64,000 bases of DNA from Thiohalocapsa sp963704155. Lineage in GTDB: Bacteria > Pseudomonadota > Gammaproteobacteria > Chromatiales > Chromatiaceae. Position 1 is the first letter of the stretch. Each line of letters begins with the position of its first letter. The position numbers and the translations under genes were made by a program. Where the stretch lies: assembly GCA_963704155.1 (NCBI GenBank), contig CAVPHF010000020.1, forward strand, positions 14,632-78,631, given 5' to 3'. Below, piece after piece: positions 8,546 through 18,060 of the stretch. The notes under the pieces are model-generated. The model did not search any database, was not told where the DNA came from, and saw nothing but the letters and a program-made list of their open reading frames with translations.

Positions 8546-9766
8546 CTAGTTCAACGAGCCCAGCAGCTGTTGCGTCGGCCAGGCATCCGCCGGCAGGCCG
8601 AGTCGCTGCTGCTCGACACGCACGGCCGCACGGGTCTTGGCGCCGAGGATGCCGTCGATGTCGCCGACGTCATGGCCGCGCTCGGCCAGCCTTTGTTGCA
8701 GCTGCTTCATTTGCTCCGCGTCCAGGCCCGGCTCGGGCGTGCCGGCGCTGACCTTGGGTGCGCCAGCCAGCCGGGTCGCGAAGTAGGCCGCGGTGACGCT
8801 GTAGACCAGCGACTGGTTCCATTTGAGATAGACGTCGAAGTTGGGATAGGCGAGGAAGGCCGGGCCGTTGCGGCCCATCGGCAGCAGCAGCGCCGCCGGC
8901 AGCGCATCGGCCGGCAATGGGCTGCCGTCCGCCCGCCGGACGCCCCAGTCGACCCATTGGAGACGTGGCTCGCGCTGATAGGGGCCGGCCCGCTCCCAGG
9001 GTAGGCCCGCGATCGGCACGCGGACCTCCTCCAACCAGGGCTCGCCGGCACGCCAACCCAGATGCTGTATGTAACGCGCTGCGGTCAGGATCACATCCGC
9101 TCGGTCGTTCTTCAGATGCACCTCGCCGTCGCCGTCTCCGTCGGTGCCATAGGTCAGGTAATCGGATGGCAGCAGCTGCACCTGGCCCAGCTCGCCGGCC
9201 CAGGCACCGCGCAGTTCATCCGGCGCGAGCCAGCCGAGGTCGACCAGCCGCAGCGCGTCGATCAGCTGCGGGCGAAACAGCTCGGGCCGGCGGCAGTCGT
9301 GCGCCAGAGTGACCAACGCGCTGAGCGTGTCGAAGTCGCCCTGCACTGCGCCGTAGTCGGTCTCCAGACCCCAGAAGGCCGCGATCATCGGACCGGGCAC
9401 GCCCTGGGCCTGTTCGGCGCGCGCGAACAGCTCGGCTTGCTCGGCGAGCAGCTTACGTCCAAGGGTCAGCCTGTAGTTGTTGACCATGCGCCCGGCGAAG
9501 GTCAGCCAATCTTGGGTGAAGACGCTCTGCGTGCGATCCTTGGCGAGTACCGTCGGATCTGGTGCAATGCGCGCGAGCAGGCCGATGCCTTGCTCGGAGA
9601 TACCGGCGGTGCGCGCCTCATCGATGAGGCCGTCGCGCCAGGCGGTGAACTCACCGCCGCAGGCGATCTCGGCAGCGACCGGAGAGGCCAGCGTTGTGCC
9701 AGCCAGGCTCGCGCCAAGCAGCGACAGTAGAAGACAGGCTCTAGAAAGTGGGCGGCGCTGCGGCAT
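8546..9766 (-). CDS. MltB-family lytic murein transglycosylase with peptidoglycan-binding domain
   Basis: Cleaves the glycan strand of peptidoglycan with formation of 1,6-anhydro ends, in the periplasm. It has a signal peptide (ACLLLSLLGASLAGTTLAS), then an SLT_2-type catalytic domain with the catalytic Glu in AAFWGLETDYG (about residue 130). The ELGQVQLLPSDYLTYGTDGD block and YPNFDVYLKWNQSLVYS follow. The C-terminal 60 residues (LDAEQMKQLQQRLAERGHDV to the end) form a PG_binding_1 domain. Length 406 aa is usual for this subclass. It is a separate gene from the mltB in the mre/mrd block and is transcribed alone. The 227 bp to the ACP gene hold nothing I can identify. Confidence 0.9.
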   Translation of the reverse strand: MPQRRPLSRACLLLSLLGASLAGTTLASPVAAEIACGGEFTAWRDGLIDEARTAGISEQGIGLLARIAPDPTVLAKDRTQSVFTQDWLTFAGRMVNNYRLTLGRKLLAEQAELFARAEQAQGVPGPMIAAFWGLETDYGAVQGDFDTLSALVTLAHDCRRPELFRPQLIDALRLVDLGWLAPDELRGAWAGELGQVQLLPSDYLTYGTDGDGDGEVHLKNDRADVILTAARYIQHLGWRAGEPWLEEVRVPIAGLPWERAGPYQREPRLQWVDWGVRRADGSPLPADALPAALLLPMGRNGPAFLAYPNFDVYLKWNQSLVYSVTAAYFATRLAGAPKVSAGTPEPGLDAEQMKQLQQRLAERGHDVGDIDGILGAKTRAAVRVEQQRLGLPADAWPTQQLLGSLN

Positions 9767-9993
9767 AAACGGATCCGGCCGTTCTCATCGGCACCAGTGC
9801 AGGCGCCCAGTGCTCACACATAAACACAACGTAAGAATCTCGAGCCGCAAGCAGCAACCCCGATCACCTCGCCACGCCGCCTGGGGCTGAAGGACACCGA
9901 GCTTGAGCGCGCAACGCCGGGCAACATCCGCACGCGGCTGCTGCAGGTCGGCGCCCGCGCGCGACGAACCGCCTGGATGGTGAGCGATGCGGG

Positions 9994-10242
9994 TTAGGCC
10001 CCGAGCCTCGCTGACAGGTATCCGATACAGCCGTCCAGACTCGCCAGCTGCGGGCATTCGATCTCGGGGATCTTGATCACGAGCCGCTTCTCCAACGCCA
10101 AGACAAAATTCAGATAATCCACGGAATCGAATTCGAATTGGTCGCGAAAGCTTTGCGTGGCGTCGAGATTGTCGAGATCGGCATCCGGCGCAATCTGACC
10201 GAGCGTCTCGAGTGTGATCGACTGGATTTCGTCTTTTGTCAA
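9994..10242 (-). CDS. acyl carrier protein
   Basis: An 82-aa acyl carrier protein with the phosphopantetheine attachment Ser in FEFDSVDYLNFV (about residue 40). It is acidic and four-helical. The DSVD motif, not the DSLD of FabF-type AcpP, marks it as a dedicated carrier. Its ATG lies 12 bp downstream of the acyl-CoA synthetase stop, so the two are one operon. It probably accepts an acyl group activated by the neighbouring enzyme; which acyl group is not visible from the sequence. Confidence 0.88.
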   Translation of the reverse strand: MTKDEIQSITLETLGQIAPDADLDNLDATQSFRDQFEFDSVDYLNFVLALEKRLVIKIPEIECPQLASLDGCIGYLSARLGA

Positions 10243-10254
10243 AGGTGCATTTCC

Positions 10255-12015
10255 TTATTCATCCGGCTGCAACAAGGTCGAGGTATCACCTTCAGGCAAG
10301 TCTAACTCGCGAGCCTTCAGGAGCCTGCGCATGATCTTGCCGGATCGCGTCAACGGAAGGTATGCGCAAAACTCGATCTCTCTGGGCGCGACCACGGCGC
10401 CCAGACGGCGGCGGGCGTCGGCCAGCAACTCGCGACGCAGCGCCGCGTCCGGCTCATGGCCTGGTTTGATCACGACGAACGCTTTGACGACCTCACCGAT
10501 TGTCGGATCCGGCTTGCCGATCACCCCCGCCTCAGCCACGGCCGGATGTTCCAGCAAGGCGCTCTCGACCTCGAAGGGTCCGATCAAGTGGCCGGCCGAT
10601 TTGATTACATCATCTGCCCGACCGACGAACCAGAAATAGCCGTCTTCATCACAGCGCGCCAGGTCACCGCTCAGGTACCAACCGCTGTCGAAACACTGTT
10701 TGTAGCGCTCCGGCTCGCCCAGGTATGCCCGAAACATCGAAGGCCAGCCGGGCCGCAGGGCTAACTCCCCCTCTTGGTCGGGCCCATTGACCCGCTCGAC
10801 CCGGCCGTCTTGGCGACGATGCACAATCGCCGCCTCAATCCCCGGCAGGGGAAGGCCCATCGAGCCCGGTTTGATAGCGATAGACAGGAAATTCGCGATC
10901 ATGATGGCGCCGGTCTCGGTCTGCCACCAGTTGTCATGTAACGGCCGGCCAAAGGCCTGCTCCCCCCAGTGCACCGCAGACGGGCTCAGAGGCTCGCCGA
11001 CGCTGGCGATGAAACGCAGGTTGGAACAATCGTACTGCCTGACCACATCCTCTCCCAGGCGCATCATCATGCGCACCGCGGTTGGTGCCGTGTACCAGAC
11101 AGTGACCTTCTGATCCCTCAGCACCCTTAGCCAGCGCTGGGCATCGAACTCGGCGGTGTCAACGATTAGTGTCGTGCCGATCGTCAATGGTGCGATGACG
11201 CCATAGGCAATGCCAGTCACCCAGCCGGGGTCTGCAGTACACCAGAATACATCCTGTGGATGCAGATCCAGCGCGAGCTTTGCGCTGGCATGCTGGGCAA
11301 TGACAGCCTCATGCACATGCACGGCGCCCTTCGGCTTACCCGTCGTGCCGCTGGTAAAGTGCAGAAGCGCTGGCGTTGTGGACTCGGTCGGGCCGATTCC
11401 CCAGCCCTCGTCGGCCCTGGCGAGCAGCTGAAAAAAACATTGCGTCTCGTCAGGGAGGCCCCTTTCCGCGGCGTCAACGACCAGCACATGCCGCAGGTCG
11501 GGCAGCGAGTTGCGCAACGCCGCTACCTTGCGGGTATAGAGTGACGCCGTAGTCACCAGTATGCGTGCCTCGCCGATCGCCAGGCGCGTCTGCACCGGTT
11601 CCGGGCCGAATGCGGAGAACAACGCACAGAAAACGCCGCGGTATTTCCAGGTGCCGAGCGCCGTGACAAACAGGGCCGGCGTGCGGCCGAGCAAGGTGCA
11701 GATTGTCGCGCCTGATTCCACGCCGAGCGACTGCAGGACATGGGCGAAGCGGTTGCTCAGCGCCATCAGCCGGGCATAGCTGATGTCCTCGCAGCTTCCA
11801 TCGGCGTTTACACAGCGCAAGGCCACCCGATGGCCCTGGCCGCGAAGGACATGCCGATCCACGGCTTCGTGGGCGATATTCAGTCCGGCACCGCCAGGCA
11901 AGCCATCGAGTTCACTGCGTGCCACCTGCCAGCTGAATCCCTCGCAGGTGGCAGCATAGTCGACCAGGTTCGGCAGCACTGCACCTGATGGCGATTCTTT
12001 TCGGATTAACGGCAT
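10255..12015 (-). CDS. AMP-forming acetyl/acyl-CoA synthetase (ANL superfamily)
   Basis: Activates a carboxylic acid with ATP to the acyl-adenylate and then the thioester. The signature LLHFTSGTTGKPKGAVH (about 225-240), the YTAPTAVRMMMR and WWQTETGA segments, SGDLARCDEDGYFWFVGR (hinge) and the C-terminal RSGKIMRR with the catalytic Lys are all present. Length 586 aa is close to short AcsA-like acetyl-CoA synthetases. It is followed at once by an acyl carrier protein and faces, head to head, a PatZ-like acetyltransferase. In this family acetylation of the RSGK lysine inactivates the enzyme, so the context suggests a locally encoded control loop. Substrate (acetate, propionate or a longer acid) is not certain. 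Confidence 0.9.
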   Translation of the reverse strand: MPLIRKESPSGAVLPNLVDYAATCEGFSWQVARSELDGLPGGAGLNIAHEAVDRHVLRGQGHRVALRCVNADGSCEDISYARLMALSNRFAHVLQSLGVESGATICTLLGRTPALFVTALGTWKYRGVFCALFSAFGPEPVQTRLAIGEARILVTTASLYTRKVAALRNSLPDLRHVLVVDAAERGLPDETQCFFQLLARADEGWGIGPTESTTPALLHFTSGTTGKPKGAVHVHEAVIAQHASAKLALDLHPQDVFWCTADPGWVTGIAYGVIAPLTIGTTLIVDTAEFDAQRWLRVLRDQKVTVWYTAPTAVRMMMRLGEDVVRQYDCSNLRFIASVGEPLSPSAVHWGEQAFGRPLHDNWWQTETGAIMIANFLSIAIKPGSMGLPLPGIEAAIVHRRQDGRVERVNGPDQEGELALRPGWPSMFRAYLGEPERYKQCFDSGWYLSGDLARCDEDGYFWFVGRADDVIKSAGHLIGPFEVESALLEHPAVAEAGVIGKPDPTIGEVVKAFVVIKPGHEPDAALRRELLADARRRLGAVVAPREIEFCAYLPLTRSGKIMRRLLKARELDLPEGDTSTLLQPDE

Positions 12016-12128
12016 AGCCTGACTCTGATGCCTGAATCACCGGCGGTATTGCGACATACTGAGATTGTCAACCGGACGGCTTGTGGCGTCCTCATCGCAT
12101 TCATGGTCCGGACACGGACGACATTCTC

Positions 12129-14810
12129 ATGAGCATCCGCAATCTAGGCTATCTGCTGAAGCCCAAATCGATCGCCGTGATCGGTGCCAGCCGCAAAGAC
12201 TCGTCGGTCGGCGCCGTGCTGGCCAAGAACCTCTTTGGGGGGCGCTTTGACGGTCCTATCCTCCCAGTCAACCCGAAACACCGTTTCATCCAGGGTGTTT
12301 GGACCTACCCCGATATCACCGATCTTCCGATGACCCCGGACCTGGCGGTGATCGCCACCCCGGCACCCACGGTACCCGAGATCGTGCGCTCGCTCGGCGC
12401 GACCGGTACCAAGGCCGCTATCGTGATCAGCGCCGGCTTTGGGGAGTCCGCCACATCGGGCGGTCATGAACTGCAGCAGGCCATCCTGGACGCCGCACAT
12501 GCGTTCAATCTGCGTATCGTCGGCCCGAACTGCCTCGGTATCCTGTCTCCCGGTCTCGGCATCAATGCCAGTTTCGCACAGACGACACCCGAAGCGGGTC
12601 ATCTCGCCTTCGTGACCCAGTCCGGTGCGATCGTGACCTCGATTCTGGACTGGGCCAAACCCCGACGGATCGGCTTTTCGCACCTGATCTCACTGGGCGA
12701 CATGGCCGATGTCGATTTCGGTGACCTTCTCGATTATCTCGCCAACGAGCGCGAGACGCGTGCCATCCTGCTTTACATCGAGGCCATCTCAGATGCACGT
12801 AAATTCATGTCGGCGGCACGTGCCGCCGCACGCATGAAACCGGTTATCGTGGTCAAGGCTGGCCGCTACCAACGGAGTGCGCAGGCGGCAACGTCTCACA
12901 CCGGCGCACTGGCCGGTAACGATCAGGTCTATGACGCGGCCTTTCGGCGCGCCGGCATGTTGCGTGTCTACAGCCTTGAGGAATTGTTCGATGCCGCGGA
13001 GACGCTGGCGATGCAGTGGAAGCCTAAGGGTGACCGCCTCGCGATCTTGACCAATGGTGGGGGCATCGGCGTGTTGGCGACCGATGCCATCGTTGAACAG
13101 GGCGCGTGCGTTGCCGAATTGGCACCTGAAACGATCGAACGACTCAACGGCGTACTGCCTGGCGCCTGGTCGCACGGTAATCCGATCGATATTCTCGGCG
13201 ACGCTCCGGGCAGTCGCTATTCACAGGCGCTGGAGATACTGACCGAAGACCCCAACAGCGACGCCACGCTGGTACTCAATTGCCCCACGGCGGTGGCCTC
13301 CAGCACGGACGCCGCCCGCGCTGTCATCGAGTTGGCCGGCAACAAGGGCGGCAGGCCGCTGTTCACCAGCTGGGTCGGTGACGACTCGGTGCGGGAGGCC
13401 CGTCGCCTGTTCGGTGCAGAACGCATTCCAACCTACGACACGCCCGAGCAGGCCGTGCGCGCCTTTATGCACATGGTCAACTACCAGCGTAACCAGATCC
13501 TGCTGATGGAGACGCCGCCATCGGTCCCGGAAGACTTCACGCCCGCCCCGGAGACGGTCCACGGCATCATCGAACAGGCGCTTGGTGAGGGCCGGTCCTG
13601 GCTCAATGAGCCCGAGTCAAAACAGGTATTGGCCGCCTATGGCGTCCCCGTCGCCGCCACGCAGCAGGTCGGCACACCCGACGAGGCCGCGAGCTATGCG
13701 GCCCAGATCGGTGAACCCGTGGCGATCAAGATCCTCTCGCCCGACATCACCCACAAATCCGATGTTGGCGGCGTCGCCCTCGACCTGGTCGGACCCTCTG
13801 CCGTCCGCGACGCCGCGCAGAGGATGCAGGAACGCGTCAGACAGCTGCGACCCGAGGCCCGTCTGACTGGCTTCAGCGTGCAGCCGATGGTCCGCCGGCG
13901 CGGGGCCTATGAACTGGTCATCGGCACGACCGAGGATCGCCAGTTCGGGCCCGTGATCCTGTTCGGTCAGGGCGGTACCGCGGTTGAGGTCATCAACGAC
14001 ACGGCCCTGGCGCTGCCACCGCTGAACATGCGCCTTGCGCGAGAGCTGGTCTCGCGGACGCGCATCCACCGACTGCTGAAGGGCTTTCGAAACACCGCAG
14101 CGGTTGATCTGGATGCGATCGCGATGACGCTGCTCCGCGTTGCACAGCTGGTGATCGACATCCCGACGATCAGTCAGCTGGACATCAATCCCCTGCTGGC
14201 CGACGCATCCGGTGTGATTGCCCTGGACGCGAGGATCAATGTCGTTGCTGCGCAGGGACCCCTGAGCGAGCGGCTGGCAATCCGGCCCTACCCCAAAGAC
14301 CTCGAGGAGTTGATACCGATCGGTGATGGGCGAGCGGTGCTGTTGCGTCCGATCGTACCGGAAGATGAGCCCAGCCTGCAGACCGCATTCACCAAACTCA
14401 CCGCGGAAGAGGTCCGGCTGCGCTTTTTCGCACCGAAGAAGACGCTGTCGCATTTCGCCGCGGTGCGGTTCACCCAGATCGACTATGACCGCGAGATGGG
14501 CCTGATCCTGACCGAGCCCGGTCGCCCGGGACAGACCGAGATCTTCGGCGTCGCCAACCTGATTGCCGACCCCGACAATCGCAGCGCCGAGTACGCGATC
14601 GTGGTCCGCCATGACATGGTCGGCCTCGGCCTCGGTATCGTGTTGATGCGACGCATCATCGACTATGCGCGCAGTCGCGGGATCAAGGAGATCTTCGGTG
14701 ATGTGCTGCGAGAGAATCGGCCCATGTTGAAACTGTGCAAGATCCTCGGCTTTTCGCAGTCACGTTTCCCTGACGATCCCGGCGTGACCCGCGTCACGCT
14801 CAGGCTGTAG
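12129..14810 (+). CDS. PatZ-like protein: ADP-forming acyl-CoA ligase fused to GNAT acetyltransferase
   Basis: An 893-aa fusion, near the 886 aa of E. coli PatZ. The CoA-binding domain starts with the Rossmann segment SIAVIGASRKDSSVGAVL. The ligase-CoA domains carry ATSHTGALAGNDQVYDAAFRR with the conserved His region. An ATP-grasp domain (about 490-700, GEPVAIKILSPDITHKSDVGG) follows, and the last 160 residues form a GNAT fold (VVRHDMVGLGLGIVLMRRII). In PatZ the ligase half is a sensor without ligase activity and the GNAT half acetylates lysines, including that of acetyl-CoA synthetase. Start ATG 12129 gives a standard N-terminus. It is divergent from the acyl-CoA synthetase, with 113 bp between starts. 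Confidence 0.9.
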   Translation: MSIRNLGYLLKPKSIAVIGASRKDSSVGAVLAKNLFGGRFDGPILPVNPKHRFIQGVWTYPDITDLPMTPDLAVIATPAPTVPEIVRSLGATGTKAAIVISAGFGESATSGGHELQQAILDAAHAFNLRIVGPNCLGILSPGLGINASFAQTTPEAGHLAFVTQSGAIVTSILDWAKPRRIGFSHLISLGDMADVDFGDLLDYLANERETRAILLYIEAISDARKFMSAARAAARMKPVIVVKAGRYQRSAQAATSHTGALAGNDQVYDAAFRRAGMLRVYSLEELFDAAETLAMQWKPKGDRLAILTNGGGIGVLATDAIVEQGACVAELAPETIERLNGVLPGAWSHGNPIDILGDAPGSRYSQALEILTEDPNSDATLVLNCPTAVASSTDAARAVIELAGNKGGRPLFTSWVGDDSVREARRLFGAERIPTYDTPEQAVRAFMHMVNYQRNQILLMETPPSVPEDFTPAPETVHGIIEQALGEGRSWLNEPESKQVLAAYGVPVAATQQVGTPDEAASYAAQIGEPVAIKILSPDITHKSDVGGVALDLVGPSAVRDAAQRMQERVRQLRPEARLTGFSVQPMVRRRGAYELVIGTTEDRQFGPVILFGQGGTAVEVINDTALALPPLNMRLARELVSRTRIHRLLKGFRNTAAVDLDAIAMTLLRVAQLVIDIPTISQLDINPLLADASGVIALDARINVVAAQGPLSERLAIRPYPKDLEELIPIGDGRAVLLRPIVPEDEPSLQTAFTKLTAEEVRLRFFAPKKTLSHFAAVRFTQIDYDREMGLILTEPGRPGQTEIFGVANLIADPDNRSAEYAIVVRHDMVGLGLGIVLMRRIIDYARSRGIKEIFGDVLRENRPMLKLCKILGFSQSRFPDDPGVTRVTLRL

Positions 14811-15315
14811 CTGGACCGATTCTGCCGCATGGCGCAGCTGATGACGGCGCAGCGCCTTTGCCGCGATCGGCGACAGCCGACGGGCCTGGGCGCTCGCCAC
14901 CGCAACGTCCAGGCGAGGAGGAGGGTGGTGCGAGGTCACCGGCGTTGCCGTCGATGTCGTCGAGCAGAGCGACATGATCATTCCCCTGGTGGACGATCGT
15001 CAGGTACACTCGTCCCTGGTGAGTGTCCGTGCAATCCCCGGTGCCGATATTGCACACCTGATGCACCGGCACTCACCGCGTCGACCTCGGTTGCCGCCCG
15101 CAGTGCGAACCCGGGCGGCGAGGCACTCAGATCAAGGCTTGATCCTGGTGTCGGGCTTTCCGGCTAGGCGGCGTCTATACTCCGGTCAGTGCAGGGACTA
15201 CTTGTCCTGTTCCGGCAATACCTAATCTACGCGCTGCGTGTCAGATACTCCCGAAATAGCTCGACGGTCTCTGCATCAACACGCGCTCAAACTTCACTCA
15301 AAGACAATTATCCAA

Positions 15316-15519
15316 ATGGCTACAGGCACAGTTAAGTGGTTTAGTGACGAAAAGGGGTTTGGCTTCATCGCCCCGTCCGATGGTACCAAGGACGTTTTCG
15401 TCCATCACAGCGCGGTCCAAGGCAGCGGCTTTAAGTCGCTGACCGAAGGGCAAACCGTCTCCTACGAAGTCGAGCAAGGCCAGAAAGGTCCGAGCGCGAC
15501 AAACGTCGTCCCCCAATGA
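15316..15519 (+). CDS. cold-shock domain protein
   Basis: A 67-aa CspA-type RNA/ssDNA chaperone. Both nucleic-acid motifs are present: RNP1 (KGFGFIAP) and RNP2 (VFVHHSAV). The start MATGTVKWF at 15316 is the standard family start; an in-frame extension upstream is not conserved in type. A long untranslated leader may precede it, as in other csp genes, but I could not define its start. A terminator follows. The 505 bases before it (14811-15315) hold no gene I can support. Confidence 0.95.
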   Translation: MATGTVKWFSDEKGFGFIAPSDGTKDVFVHHSAVQGSGFKSLTEGQTVSYEVEQGQKGPSATNVVPQ

Positions 15520-15553
15520 ATCTGGTCGCCAGGTGATTGCCACTTGGTGAAGC

Positions 15554-15577
15554 AGCCCCGCTCTCGGCGGGGCTTTT
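15554..15577 (+). terminator. rho-independent terminator of the cold-shock gene
   Basis: AGCCCCGC (15554-15561) pairs with GCGGGGCT (15567-15574) around a short loop, followed by TTTT. It lies 35 bp after the cold-shock stop codon. Confidence 0.85.
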
Positions 15578-15737
15578 GCATTCTTGCGCTGTCAAAGCGA
15601 TCCTTCTGTCGACAGACTGCTCCGACCCTTTTACCCGCCCGGTGAAGCTTTTGGCGTTCCGGCTACTGCCGGTTGCCGCATAATGACCGTTTTTCGAAGA
15701 CTCCCAGTTAGTGACGCACGTCCGCCAGCGATCTCCA

Positions 15738-17819
15738 ATGAACAGTCAGTCTGCCCACCCCTCCGACGCCGGGCGTCGCGATATCCTGATCACCAGCGCG
15801 CTGCCATATGCCAATGGGCCGATCCACATCGGCCATCTGGTGGAGTACATCCAGACGGACATCTTCTCGCGGTTTCAGAAGATGCGCGGGCACAACTGCT
15901 GGTATGTCTGCGCCGACGACGCCCACGGCACGCCGATCATGCTCAAGGCGCGCGCCGAGGGCATCACGCCTGAGCAATTGATTGCGCGCGTCGCCGCCGA
16001 GCACCGCGCGGACTTCAACGCCTTTCGCGTCGGCTTCGACAACTACCACTCCACCCACTCCGAGGAGAACCGCCACTTCGCGACGCTGATCTACGAGCGC
16101 AACCGCGACAAGGGCCACATCGCCAAGCGCACCATCGAGCAGGCCTACGACCCGGTCGAGCAGATGTTCCTGCCGGATCGCTTCATCAAGGGCGAGTGCC
16201 CCAAGTGCGGTGCGCCGGACCAGTATGGCGACAACTGTGAGGCATGCGGCGCCAGTTACTCGCCGGCCGAGCTGAAGAATCCGCGCTCGGCGGTGTCGGG
16301 TGCGGTGCCGGAGCAGCGCGAGTCCGACCACTACTTCTTCAAGCTCGCCGACTTCGAGGACATGCTCAAGGCCTGGACCCGCGGCGGCGGACTGCAGGCG
16401 CAGGTGGCCAACAAGCTCGACGAATGGTTCGAGGCCGGGCTGCAGGAGTGGGACATCTCGCGTGACGCGCCCTACTTCGGCTTCGAGATACCGGACCATC
16501 CGGGTAAGTTTTTCTACGTGTGGCTGGATGCGCCGATCGGCTATATGGCCAGCTTCCAACAGCTGTGCGCGCGTACCCAAGGGTTGGACTTCGACCATTT
16601 CTGGGCGCCGGACAGCACCGCCGAGGTGTATCACTTCATCGGCAAGGACATCATCTACTTCCACGCGCTGTTTTGGCCGGCGATGCTGCATGGTGCGGAC
16701 TTCCGCACCCCGAGCGCCGTCTATGCGCACGGCTTCCTGACCGTCGACGGGCAGAAGATGTCGAAGTCGCGCGGCACCTTCATCAAGGCGCGCACCTATC
16801 TGGATCATCTCAACCCCGAGTATCTGCGCTACTACTTCGCGGCCAAGCTCGGACCCGGCGTCGACGACATCGATCTGAGCCTGGACGACTTCCAGGCCAG
16901 GGTGAATGCCGATCTGGTCGGCAAGGTGGTCAATATCGCCAGCCGCAGCGCCGGCTTCATCGGCAAGCGTTTCGGCGGGCGCCTCGGCGCGGAACTGCCT
17001 GAGCCGGGCCTGTTCACCGAGTTTGTCACCGCTGGCGAGTCCATCGCCAACGCCTACGACAGGCGCGAGTTCAGCCGTGCCGTGCGCGAGATCATGGCAC
17101 TGGCGGATCGCGCCAATCAGTACATCGACGAGCAGGCACCCTGGGTAGTGGCCAAGCAAGCGGGCGGCGATGCCAAGCTGCAGGCCATTTGTACTCAAGG
17201 TCTGAACCTGTTTCGGCTGCTGATCGGCTGGTTGCGGCCCATCCTGCCGGGTACCGCCGAGGCCGCCGAGGCATTCCTGCGCATCCCGCCGCTGACCTGG
17301 CAGGCGCTGGCCGAGCCGCTGCTCGATCATGAGATCGCGACCTTCAAGCCGTTGATGACGCGGGTCGACCCGAAGCAGATCGAGGCCATGCTGGAGGCAT
17401 CGAAAGAAGACCTGACGGCTTCCGCCGAGGCGGCAAAGACCCGCCCGCACGAGACCGCGACCGAGGGTCACCTGGTCGACAGCCCGATCGCGGATACCAT
17501 CGATTTCGACGCCTTTACCAAGGTCGACCTGCGCATCGCGCGTATCGCCAAGGCGGCGCCGGTGGAGGGTGCCGATAAGCTGCTGCGGCTCACGCTCGAT
17601 CTGGGCGGCGAGACCCGCAACGTCTTCGCTGGTATCAGCAAGGCCTATGATCCGAAGGATCTGGAAGGTCGGCTCACCGTCATGGTCGCCAATCTCGCCC
17701 CGCGCAAGATGCGCTTTGGCGTGTCCGAGGGCATGGTGCTGGCCGCGGGACCAGGCGGCGCGGACATTTTCATCCTCAGCCCGGATGCCGGCGCCGAGCC
17801 GGGCATGAAGGTCAAGTAA
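15738..17819 (+). CDS. metG: methionyl-tRNA synthetase
   Basis: Charges tRNA-Met (both initiator and elongator). The class-I HIGH box is in NGPIHIGHLVEY (about residue 30) and the KMSKS box is in VDGQKMSKSRGT (about 338). The zinc-binding knuckle CPKCGAPDQYGDNCEACG (four Cys) is intact. The C-terminal EMAP/Trbp111-type tRNA-binding domain begins at about residue 590 (IDFDAFTKVDLRIARIAKA). Length 693 aa is full. The start MNSQSAHPS is chosen because the same start and spacing recur in the second, damaged copy at 23857. It is the only intact metG in the window. Confidence 0.97.
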   Translation: MNSQSAHPSDAGRRDILITSALPYANGPIHIGHLVEYIQTDIFSRFQKMRGHNCWYVCADDAHGTPIMLKARAEGITPEQLIARVAAEHRADFNAFRVGFDNYHSTHSEENRHFATLIYERNRDKGHIAKRTIEQAYDPVEQMFLPDRFIKGECPKCGAPDQYGDNCEACGASYSPAELKNPRSAVSGAVPEQRESDHYFFKLADFEDMLKAWTRGGGLQAQVANKLDEWFEAGLQEWDISRDAPYFGFEIPDHPGKFFYVWLDAPIGYMASFQQLCARTQGLDFDHFWAPDSTAEVYHFIGKDIIYFHALFWPAMLHGADFRTPSAVYAHGFLTVDGQKMSKSRGTFIKARTYLDHLNPEYLRYYFAAKLGPGVDDIDLSLDDFQARVNADLVGKVVNIASRSAGFIGKRFGGRLGAELPEPGLFTEFVTAGESIANAYDRREFSRAVREIMALADRANQYIDEQAPWVVAKQAGGDAKLQAICTQGLNLFRLLIGWLRPILPGTAEAAEAFLRIPPLTWQALAEPLLDHEIATFKPLMTRVDPKQIEAMLEASKEDLTASAEAAKTRPHETATEGHLVDSPIADTIDFDAFTKVDLRIARIAKAAPVEGADKLLRLTLDLGGETRNVFAGISKAYDPKDLEGRLTVMVANLAPRKMRFGVSEGMVLAAGPGGADIFILSPDAGAEPGMKVK

Positions 17820-17837
17820 CCAGCTGCCGCGCGGTGC

Positions 17838-17890
17838 GCTGGCGGGCTCAGTGGTGAGCCTGCTGCATGGCGGCAGTGTGCTGCCGCTGG
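17838..17890 (+). pseudogene. 3' remnant of a Bcr-like transporter gene behind metG
   Basis: These bases match, with a few differences, the stretch about 25196-25250 inside the Bcr-like transporter that follows the second metG copy (GTGAGCCTGCTGCATG is shared). The preceding bases after the metG stop (AACCAGCTGCCGCGCGGTG) are identical to those after the damaged metG copy at 24342. So this locus once had the same metG-transporter order and has lost most of the transporter. Confidence 0.75.
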
Positions 17891-17906
17891 CCCCCTTGGG
17901 CTGGCC

Positions 17907-17947
17907 GCTTCAATCCGCGCCCGGCTGGTTGGCCGGGCGATGCGGAC
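17907..17947 (-). CRISPR. single orphan CRISPR repeat (type I-C-like)
   Basis: Read on the minus strand, the segment has a GC-rich palindrome (CGCCCGGC, short loop, GCCGGGCG) and ends GCGGATTGAAGC. This is the usual end (GGATTGAAAC/GAAGC) of type I-C-like repeats. It lies immediately downstream of the cas2 stub, where a I-C array normally begins, and in the same orientation. Only one copy exists, so there is no array. Exact ends are uncertain (37-41 nt). Confidence 0.6.
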
Positions 17948-17967
17948 CTTGCGAAAGTTGATGAGGG

Positions 17968-18018
17968 GCGGCCTTCGGGGGTCTCGGTCGAGACATCGTA
18001 GGTGACGATCACGAGCAT
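17968..18018 (-). pseudogene. cas2: cas2, 5' stub only
   Basis: Starting at ATG 18016-18018 the minus strand reads MLVIVTYDVSTETPEGR, the conserved first strand of I-C Cas2 (a small ferredoxin-fold protein of the spacer-integration complex). After about 17 codons the similarity stops and the frame continues through the orphan repeat. About 80 residues are missing. It follows the cas1 stop by 42 bp, the usual cas1-cas2 order. Confidence 0.75.
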
Positions 18019-18060
18019 GGGCGTGGGCTCCGTGAGATTTAGCGGTCTCGGGCCGAAGCG

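Noticed and set aside
14811..15315. Short frames between the PatZ-like gene and the cold-shock gene
   Set aside because: None has a ribosome site, a recognisable domain or natural composition.
15708..17471. A 587-aa open frame antisense to metG
   Set aside because: It mirrors metG codons and has the Arg/His/Val-rich composition of a shadow frame in GC-rich DNA; metG on the other strand is unmistakable.
17907..17947. A CRISPR array
   Set aside because: Only one repeat is present; no second copy or spacer spacing was found on either side.
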